DNA of 12,232 nucleotides from Chlorobiota bacterium (lineage in GTDB: Bacteria; Bacteroidota; Ignavibacteria; Ignavibacteriales; Ignavibacteriaceae). Position 1 is the stretch's first letter, and every line of letters starts with the position of its first letter. The translations under genes and the position numbers were made by a program. Below are positions 6,371-12,232 of this stretch, piece by piece. The stretch covers positions 1 through 12,232 of the forward strand of contig RHKR01000064.1 of assembly GCA_008363265.1 (NCBI GenBank), read 5' to 3'. The notes under the pieces were generated by a model. It was not told the origin of the DNA. It was given only the letters and a program-made list of their open reading frames with translations, and made no database searches.

Positions 6371-6447
6371 TTCTCAGGTTCTTGAGTTCTTGAGTTCTTA
6401 AGTTCTTAAGTTCTTGAGTTCTTAAGTTCTTGAGTTCTTGAGTTCTC
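6371..6447. repeat. Tandem array of 8-bp units TTCTTRAG
   Basis: After a diverged unit TTCTCAGG (6371), eight consecutive octamers TTCTTGAG or TTCTTAAG run from 6379 to 6442, followed by TTCTC. The G/A variation at the sixth base is mixed through the array. It lies between the palindrome at the operon end and the receptor promoter. There are no spacers, so it is not a CRISPR array. The units resemble the TTCCTAAG units near 4120 and 4155. Confidence 0.85.
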
Positions 6448-6468
6448 ATAATTAAACTTTTTGGGGCT

Positions 6469-6493
6469 TATATTTGTCTACATAAAAATAGAC
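6469..6493 (+). promoter_or_regulatory. TATATTTG promoter box and small hairpin before the receptor gene
   Basis: TATATTTG (6469-6476) matches the Bacteroidota TAnnTTTG -7 consensus and is identical to the box at 4890. No TTG is found at the usual -33 distance. It is followed by GTCTA (6476-6480) and TAGAC (6489-6493), which can pair around an eight-base loop. A start near 6483 would leave a leader of about 39 bases. That leader is A-rich, with no clear Shine-Dalgarno before ATG 6522. Confidence 0.45.
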
Positions 6494-6521
6494 CTTTCAT
6501 AAGAGACAATAAAAAAAAATC

Positions 6522-9290
6522 ATGAAAAATATAAGCCTCACCTTTCTTTTCCTTACGGTATTTTCGCTTTTTGCGTACTCACAAAATTTCTCATTAAAAG
6601 GCGTGGTGGTCGATTCGATCGACGGTACACCGCTCCCCGGCTCCAGCCTTTCCCTGATCCCCGCGCGACCAGGCGAAAAGGCCCTCAATGTGATCTCGAA
6701 TGCTGATGGAAGCTTTGAATTCAAGCTTTCGAACCCCGGCAGGTTCTACCTTAAGATTTCATTCATGGGTTATCAGGACTGGGGCGACAGTGTAAGGGTT
6801 AGACGGAATGAGCAGGCGGTCGACCTCGGAAAGATCAAATTAAAACGCACCTCTGTCGAGATGAAAGAAGTGGATATTACCGGCGTGGCGATCCCTTCTT
6901 CTCAAAGCGAGGATACACTCAGTTTCGCGGCAAAAGGGTACAAGACGAACCCCGATGCAACAGCTGAAGACCTGGTTACGAAATTGCCCGGCGTTCAGAA
7001 CGAGCAGGGTACCCTGAAAGCCCAGGGTGAGGAAGTGAAGAAAGTCCTCGTTGACGGGCAACCGTTCTTCGGTGACGATCCGAATGTCACACTTAAGAAC
7101 CTCCCTGCCGATCTCATAGAAAAAATAGAAATATTTGACAAGATGAGCGATCAGGCCCGCTTTACCGGATTCGATGACGGACAGACCGAGAAGACGATCA
7201 ACATCGTAACCCGGCGCGACAGAAGACAGGGGCAGTTCGGCAAACTCTACGGTGGTATTGGCACAACTGAAAAATTCCAAAGCGGCGGTGTCGTCAACTT
7301 CTTCGGTGAAGGAAGACGCTTCAGCATCCTCGGACTCGGGAACAATATCAACCAGCAGAATTTTTCACAGCAGGACCTCCTCGGAATCTCACAGGGTGGC
7401 GGTGGAAGAGGCGGCAGCAGGGATGGTTTCCAGGGACGTGGCGGGGGTCATGGCGGATGGCGCGGGCCCGGCGGCGCGGCAAACAACTTCCTGATCGGTG
7501 CCCTCGAAGGGAGAACCAAGACATACTCGATCGGTATGAACTATCAGGAGAACTGGGACAAAACCGCTGTTCTCACAGGAAGCTACTTCTTCAACTATTC
7601 GAACAATTTCAACGATCAGATCATTAACCGTGAGTATTACCCAACGGTGGCGGGCAGGCAGATCTACGATGAAACTTCATCCTCCAATTCAGACAATTAC
7701 AATCACAGGATGAACTTCAGGTTCGAGTGGAACATCGATACTATGAACACCCTTATCGTAACTCCCCGTTTCAGCGCTCAGAAGAACACCACAGGCAGTC
7801 TGTACAACGGTATCAGCACTTTCGGCCTGATGGGAAGACAAAACTCGACCGACAGCAGAACCGGAAATGAAGGAAGCGGTTTCACTTTCAATAACGAGGT
7901 AATTTACAGAATGCGCTTCGCCACACCCGGCAGAAGTCTCTCATTCACATTCAACAACGGTTTGAGCAACCGCACCATAGACAGAGATCAGTTCTCCATA
8001 AATAACTTCAGCGATCCCCGAAATTCATCTCTCACGATCGACACGATCAACCAAAAAGGGAACGATCTGATCAAGGGTTACAGCTACTCCGGAAATATTG
8101 TATATACCGAACCGGCAGGAAGTGACGGTCAGCTTCAGGCCACTTTGAGCGCGGGGGTGAATAACAACTTCAGCGACAAGCAGACAGTCGACTACAACCT
8201 CTTTACCACGAGGTATGACCTGATCGACTCGGTCTCGACGAATAAATACGATAACGATTACTACACCTACCGCGGGGGTCTCGCCTACAGACTCAGAAGT
8301 GAAGAAATATCCCTTAACATTGCGGTGAACTACCAGATAGCTCAACTGACGGGTGATCAGACATTTCCGGTAAACCTGAGAACAGAGAAGAATTTTTACA
8401 ATTTTCTTCCCTCACTCAGGTTTAACTATAAAATTTCGGATGCGCAGAACTTCAGGATATTTTATAACACAAATGTTAACGCCCCATCGGTTTCGCAGCT
8501 TCAGAGCTACTTCGATGTAACCAATCCTCTCTTCATCAGGGCGGGGAATCCAGATCTAAAGGCTGAGTATTCGAACAGAATGTCGATGCAGTATCTAACT
8601 ACCGACAAAGCATCCGGCGCGAACTTTTTCATAATGGGCTTCTACATGATAACGAATGATTACATCGGAAACTCATCTTTCACCGCGCAGCGTGACACCG
8701 TGATCGCCAATGGTGTTACACTCAGGAGAGGATCGCAATTCTCACTCTCAAAGAACTTCGACAAGAGTCAGAATCTAAGAGCCATGATGAGCGGTGGGCT
8801 TCCTGTAAGTTTCCTGATGAGCAACATCTCGCTGAATCTGGGGCTTGGATATCAGATAATACCATCAGAGTTTCAATCGATCACCTCGGAGTCGAAGATA
8901 CTCTCTTTTAGTCAGGGAATAACAGTGGCGAGCAATTCTAAAAATGATGTACTGCCCGAGTCGGATGATGAATACTGGGTTCATTCAGGCTCCGCAAATC
9001 TTTTCCTGAATGTGTTCGATCTTTTCTTTCTCAGGTCTGATTACGCGGTTTATAAAACATCAGGCATTAAGGACGGCAGCGATATCACTTATTCACTCTG
9101 GAATGCGGGAATCGGTGTCAAGTTCCTCGAGGGTGACCGTGCTGAATTAAGGCTGGATGTGTTCGATCTTCTTGACGAGAACAAAAGTTTCATCAGAACC
9201 GCGACCGATATCTATATCGAGAACAAGACAACCCAGGTGCTCAGACAGTATTTTATGCTTACATTTACCTACAACCTGAGGGCGTTCTAA
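6522..9290 (+). CDS. Outer-membrane TonB-dependent-receptor-like protein (CarboxypepD_reg-like, plug, beta-barrel)
   Basis: The 922-residue product has a signal peptide (MKNISLTFLFLTVFSLFAYS, cut near 20). A CarboxypepD_reg-like beta-sandwich spans ~24-108 (GVVVDSIDGTPLPGSSLSLI, ADGSFEF, ISFMGYQ). A plug-like domain covers ~128-232 (DATAEDLVTKLPGVQNEQGT, KVLVDGQPFFGDDPNVTLKN, LPADLIEKIEIFDKMSDQAR, TINIVTRRD). The rest is a large barrel ending YNLRAF, with the terminal Phe expected for outer-membrane insertion. It fits the outer-membrane beta-barrel group common in Bacteroidota (OMP_b-brl_3 type). A Gly/Arg-rich stretch at 290-319 interrupts the first strands. No STN domain is present, so direct signalling to a FecR partner is unlikely. 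The substrate is unknown, and it need not be a nutrient importer. It has its own promoter box and follows the sigma/anti-sigma/TonB-domain operon by 171 bases. It converges with the next gene at 11 bases. Confidence 0.92.
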   Translation: MKNISLTFLFLTVFSLFAYSQNFSLKGVVVDSIDGTPLPGSSLSLIPARPGEKALNVISNADGSFEFKLSNPGRFYLKISFMGYQDWGDSVRVRRNEQAVDLGKIKLKRTSVEMKEVDITGVAIPSSQSEDTLSFAAKGYKTNPDATAEDLVTKLPGVQNEQGTLKAQGEEVKKVLVDGQPFFGDDPNVTLKNLPADLIEKIEIFDKMSDQARFTGFDDGQTEKTINIVTRRDRRQGQFGKLYGGIGTTEKFQSGGVVNFFGEGRRFSILGLGNNINQQNFSQQDLLGISQGGGGRGGSRDGFQGRGGGHGGWRGPGGAANNFLIGALEGRTKTYSIGMNYQENWDKTAVLTGSYFFNYSNNFNDQIINREYYPTVAGRQIYDETSSSNSDNYNHRMNFRFEWNIDTMNTLIVTPRFSAQKNTTGSLYNGISTFGLMGRQNSTDSRTGNEGSGFTFNNEVIYRMRFATPGRSLSFTFNNGLSNRTIDRDQFSINNFSDPRNSSLTIDTINQKGNDLIKGYSYSGNIVYTEPAGSDGQLQATLSAGVNNNFSDKQTVDYNLFTTRYDLIDSVSTNKYDNDYYTYRGGLAYRLRSEEISLNIAVNYQIAQLTGDQTFPVNLRTEKNFYNFLPSLRFNYKISDAQNFRIFYNTNVNAPSVSQLQSYFDVTNPLFIRAGNPDLKAEYSNRMSMQYLTTDKASGANFFIMGFYMITNDYIGNSSFTAQRDTVIANGVTLRRGSQFSLSKNFDKSQNLRAMMSGGLPVSFLMSNISLNLGLGYQIIPSEFQSITSESKILSFSQGITVASNSKNDVLPESDDEYWVHSGSANLFLNVFDLFFLRSDYAVYKTSGIKDGSDITYSLWNAGIGVKFLEGDRAELRLDVFDLLDENKSFIRTATDIYIENKTTQVLRQYFMLTFTYNLRAF

Positions 9291-9301
9291 GAAAAAGCCT
9301 G

Positions 9302-10540
9302 CTATCTGACGATAACCAGTTTTTGCGTCGCGGAACCATGTTCTGAAGTGTAATGGACAATATAAAGACCTGAGGCGAAACCGGAAAGTTTCGTGGTTAA
9401 GGTATTTTCGATCACAGCAGAATATACTTTCTCTCCCGCTATGTTGTAGATCTGAAGCACACCGCTTCCGTGTTGGCCGGTACCTGTTACTGATATTGTG
9501 ACAGTACCATCAACAGGAGCCGGGTTAGGATAGACAGATAGACCGGTCCCGGTTGTTTTTTGAGGTGTTTCATCCTCCTCCACCCCGGTTATAGTGTCAG
9601 GTTTGTAGAAGAGGCCGTCCATCCTGCCGCACCAGATATTTCCCCCCGCTATCACAATTGAATTAGCAACCACGCCCGACTGCATGTCGTCACGCCACCA
9701 CGTTACGCCATTATCTATCGAGTAGTAAATGTAGAAGCGCGCGGCTTTTGAGATGGAAACCACGATCTTTTCACCCCGCGTGACGATGCTGCTTGTGCTT
9801 GCAAGGCCGATGCCGAATGAGTGCTTCGTCCAGGTAAGCCCGTTGTCATCAGAGGTATAGACCGCTTCATGAGATGATAAAACAATTTTTCCGTTCGATT
9901 TACCGAATGACTGAACCCCGTTTATTTCACCGTTGAACTGATCGAACTGTATCTCCTGCCAATGGCCGGTATTCTTCCGGTTAACGTAGAAGTAGCCGTT
10001 CGCGCCCGCCCCGGCATAGAGATCACCGTCCAGATTCGAGATCGTGTTCACGTTCCATGAAGTTGAAAATGGGAGCCCCTCATTGAATGCTGTCCAAACC
10101 CCGTTGCCTGATAAAGGTCGTCTGTAAACACCGGCCCCGATTGTTGTGGCATAGAGGGTATCATCCCGAAGCGCGAGGGCGGAAACCTCTTTTGCGCCCA
10201 AAGTGGTAAGCCCCTGCGAGAACTGCTCCCAGGTGTCACCATTGTTCAGCGACCGGAAAACACCCCAGCCTGAGGTACCTGCATAAATGACTCCGTTATG
10301 GGGTTGGATAGCTGTAATGCCGTACTCAACATCAGGAAATCTGGCTGACCGGTTCCAAGTATTCCCCGCATCGAACGAGTAATAGAAAATACTGTCATGA
10401 CCCGCGTAGAGGGTATCACCCGAGTTCCAGAGGGCATAGACTCCTCCCGGGGCATCAAGTTCAACCTTTAGCCATTGCTGAGCATGGGTAATAAATATAT
10501 TAAAAATTAGAAAAGCGAGAAGCCAAGTTGATTTTATCAT
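9302..10540 (-). CDS. Type IX-secreted Asp-box repeat protein, 412 aa
   Basis: I choose ATG 10540, preceded by CCAGGAAATT, over the TTG eight codons upstream because it starts a compact signal peptide (MIKSTWLLAFLIFNIFITHA, cut near residue 20). Asp-box motifs occur at residues ~55 (SFDAGNTW), 97 (SLNNGDTW), 230 (SDDNGLTW) and 274 (SIDNGVTW), with blade-like LYAG and IYAG strands between them, consistent with one propeller of about seven blades. After a short acidic linker, residues ~334-412 (LSVYPNPAPVDGTVTISVTG, LQIYNIAGEKVYS, LSGFASGLYIVHY, KLVIVR) form a type A T9SS sorting domain of the YPNP form. It differs from the two larger propeller proteins at 1-3393 in size and tail. It lies 93 bases downstream of a sensor kinase gene in the same direction and may share its transcript. 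The ligand is unknown. Confidence 0.9.
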   Translation of the reverse strand: MIKSTWLLAFLIFNIFITHAQQWLKVELDAPGGVYALWNSGDTLYAGHDSIFYYSFDAGNTWNRSARFPDVEYGITAIQPHNGVIYAGTSGWGVFRSLNNGDTWEQFSQGLTTLGAKEVSALALRDDTLYATTIGAGVYRRPLSGNGVWTAFNEGLPFSTSWNVNTISNLDGDLYAGAGANGYFYVNRKNTGHWQEIQFDQFNGEINGVQSFGKSNGKIVLSSHEAVYTSDDNGLTWTKHSFGIGLASTSSIVTRGEKIVVSISKAARFYIYYSIDNGVTWWRDDMQSGVVANSIVIAGGNIWCGRMDGLFYKPDTITGVEEDETPQKTTGTGLSVYPNPAPVDGTVTISVTGTGQHGSGVLQIYNIAGEKVYSAVIENTLTTKLSGFASGLYIVHYTSEHGSATQKLVIVR

Positions 10541-10633
10541 AATTTCCTGGATTTGATGAAGCAACTTACATCATAAGGCATGAGGTGAGGGCGCAAACTA
10601 AAAAAGCGGAAATGATCGGTGAAGAGCGGCGGA

Positions 10634-12232
10634 TCAATCCTGTTGAATGGCCGGAATGGTGAACCAGAATGTTGTACCTGCCCCGGAGTTTCTTCTGACA
10701 TTGATTGTTCCGCCATTCTTCTGGATGAACTCGTGACAGAGAACCAGGCCAAGTCCTGTACCCTTTTCACCCATGGTGCCGAGGCTTTTCACGGTGGTAT
10801 CGATCCTGAACAGCCTTGAAGCATCTGTTTCGGAGATACCCACTCCCTCATCAGAAATTGCAACCATGGCCTGATCCTGCGAAAGTTCAGACCCGATCGA
10901 GATCACACCCCCGGGGTTACTGAATTTGATCGCGTTGGTTATCAGGTTACGAAGCACGGTTCTTATCATGTTCTCATCGGCGTGTACCATCAGGACGGGG
11001 GCAAGATCGGTTTCAAGAGTGAGCCGCTTCACCGCGGCCTGACCTCTCAGACTTTCAACCGTCACACTTATCAACTCATTTATATTCAGATCAACGGGAT
11101 CGAAGACTACAGAACCCGTCTGCTGACGTGCCCAGTCAAGAAGGTTCTCAAGCATTCTGTATGTCTCTTTTGCCGACTGGTTGATCTCCTTGACCAGGTC
11201 CTTTTTCTCGGCATCTTCCATCTCATCAAAATCCTCGATCACCATATCAGAGAGGCCGATTATTCCGAAGAAGGGGTTCTTGAGGTCATGCGCGATGATC
11301 GAAAAGAGCTTGTCCTTGGAGCTGTTGAGTTCACTCAGTTCGTTCCTGTTATTAACGAGTATCTCTTCATTCTTTTTTAGGGCGGTTACGTCGGAGATAC
11401 TTATCAGCCGTCCCTCTGAGGCAAGGCTTTCTTCGTTGATATTGATGGTTGTAACCCTGAAAACCCTGTTGTTCACCCTGAATTCACCTGACATCGAGCT
11501 TTCATCTGTGCATATCGCCACCAGTTCAGGGATATCCGCAAACTCAACCCTTACATCCTTCCCTTCCAGATCATCCTTCCCGAGAAATTTTACTATGGTC
11601 CTGTTGTAGTCGATCATCCTGAAATCACGGTTAACCACAACCACCCCTTCATTCAGGTTGTCGAAGAGGATGTTCCGCGCAGCCGGGATCAATTCAAGCA
11701 GTGAGTAGCGGAACATTCCGTAAGATATCAACAGTCCTGTGAATGTGAATGCGATCGGGGTCGGGTCGACATATCCTATAAGATCACCACGGAAAACATA
11801 AACGGAATTAACCGCGATGGGGATGATCTGCGAAACGAGTAAAATTAAAAGCTGTTTGCGGAAGATCCCCCTGAAAATATTTATTCCTCTGACAAGATTG
11901 ATAACGGTAAGTGCCACGGCACCATATGTTATCACGACAACGGCATAAAAGGCCGGACCGTGCCCGTAGTCGGCTGTAACACCGCCGGTGCTGTAAGTTA
12001 ATGTGATCCCGGGCCAGAGCGTCTTGTGCAGGTCATTTGTGAGGGCGGTAAGAAATATAAGCAATGGCAGGACGAATGCAGCCTGCCGTGAGAGTTCCCT
12101 GGCCTTCTCACTCACCTGTGTCAGCCTTACAACAAAGGCAAGGAAGACGAACGGGATCAGGGGTATCGAGGTGTAAGTGAACACCGACCACCACTTCTTT
12201 GCTTCAATCGTGGTTACGGCCTGCTCAAAAAA
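10634..12232 (-). CDS. Hybrid 7TM-PAS sensor histidine kinase, 5' end outside window
   Basis: The frame is open to the right edge (532 visible residues), so the GTG at 12184 is not taken as the start. The visible part begins with FEQAVTTIEAKKWWSVFTYT and contains five hydrophobic spans (~18-38, 50-66, 92-114, 126-147, 157-176). This fits the C-terminal five helices of the 7TM N-terminal region of histidine kinases (PF16927 type). A PAS-like domain follows (~180-285: NLNEGVVVVNRDFRMIDYNR). Next come the HisKA helix pair with the phospho-accepting His in FSIIAHDLKNPF (codon 11290-11288) and the ATPase domain: N box RNLITNAIKFS, G1 ISDEGVGIS, G2 GTGLGLVL. It should autophosphorylate and pass phosphate to a response regulator; none is in the window and no receiver domain is attached. 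The signal is unknown. All catalytic motifs look intact. Confidence 0.93.
   Translation of the reverse strand, partial: FFEQAVTTIEAKKWWSVFTYTSIPLIPFVFLAFVVRLTQVSEKARELSRQAAFVLPLLIFLTALTNDLHKTLWPGITLTYSTGGVTADYGHGPAFYAVVVITYGAVALTVINLVRGINIFRGIFRKQLLILLVSQIIPIAVNSVYVFRGDLIGYVDPTPIAFTFTGLLISYGMFRYSLLELIPAARNILFDNLNEGVVVVNRDFRMIDYNRTIVKFLGKDDLEGKDVRVEFADIPELVAICTDESSMSGEFRVNNRVFRVTTININEESLASEGRLISISDVTALKKNEEILVNNRNELSELNSSKDKLFSIIAHDLKNPFFGIIGLSDMVIEDFDEMEDAEKKDLVKEINQSAKETYRMLENLLDWARQQTGSVVFDPVDLNINELISVTVESLRGQAAVKRLTLETDLAPVLMVHADENMIRTVLRNLITNAIKFSNPGGVISIGSELSQDQAMVAISDEGVGISETDASRLFRIDTTVKSLGTMGEKGTGLGLVLCHEFIQKNGGTINVRRNSGAGTTFWFTIPAIQQD

Noticed and set aside
6371..6447. CRISPR array
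   Set aside because: The units are 8 bp, contiguous and without spacers, and no cas gene is nearby.
6039..6449. Minus-strand frame with a peptide repeat (RTQELKNL) at its start
   Set aside because: The peptide repeat is only the translation of the 8-bp tandem array (24 bases give eight residues); the rest is antisense to the TonB-domain gene.
9291..9301. Bidirectional terminator between the convergent receptor and Asp-box genes
   Set aside because: The 11-base gap contains no inverted repeat; any terminator would have to lie within the coding ends and none is obvious.
10541..10564. TTG start eight codons upstream of the 412-residue Asp-box protein
   Set aside because: The ATG at 10540 has an AGGA nearby and begins directly with the signal peptide.
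10541..10633. Intrinsic terminator or promoter between kinase and Asp-box gene
   Set aside because: TGATC and GATCA could pair over a 14-base loop before a T-run, and TAGTTTG is close to a -7 box, but both are too weak to list as features.

Overview
The window reads like a piece of a Bacteroidota/FCB-group genome, most likely an Ignavibacteria-type lineage. Evidence: three secreted proteins whose complete C-termini or paralogy point to type IX secretion (one ends with a classic QNYPNPFNPVT...PSGIYFY...KMLLLK type A sorting domain), a Bacteroidota-style outer-membrane receptor with a CarboxypepD_reg-like N-terminus, and two perfect TAnnTTTG promoter boxes. No tRNA, rRNA, transposase, phage gene or CRISPR array was found. 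The longest gene-free stretch is about 170 bases.

Layout. Positions 1-4750 hold four minus-strand genes in two tandem paralogous pairs. In transcription order these are two small outer-membrane beta-barrel proteins (4750-4166 and 4052-3462), then two Asp-box (BNR) beta-propeller proteins (3393-1060 and 1019 to the left edge, the last one lacking its 3' end). Position 4751-4913 is a divergent regulatory region. It carries nested inverted repeats that could hide the ribosome-binding site of the leftward barrel gene, and a promoter box for the rightward genes. Positions 4914-6350 are a tight plus-strand operon: ECF sigma factor, single-pass membrane protein that is probably its anti-sigma factor, and a secreted stand-alone TonB C-terminal domain protein. 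After a repeat-rich gap with a second promoter box comes a 922-residue outer-membrane TonB-dependent-receptor-like protein (6522-9290). It converges with a minus-strand unit: a hybrid 7TM-PAS sensor histidine kinase (running in from the right edge, 10634-12232) followed by a third Asp-box protein with a type IX sorting domain (9302-10540).

The genes point to cell-envelope signalling and surface display. The sigma/anti-sigma pair, the periplasmic TonB-like domain and the receptor could form one envelope-sensing module, although the anti-sigma factor is not FecR-like and the receptor has no STN signalling domain. The propeller proteins are likely exported through the type IX system and attached to, or released from, the cell surface.

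The most unusual non-coding signal is a set of three intergenic elements made of 8-bp tandem units. Two are built around the same perfect palindrome TGCGCCGCGGCGCA. All three start at, or overlap, the stop codon of the upstream gene on the same strand.
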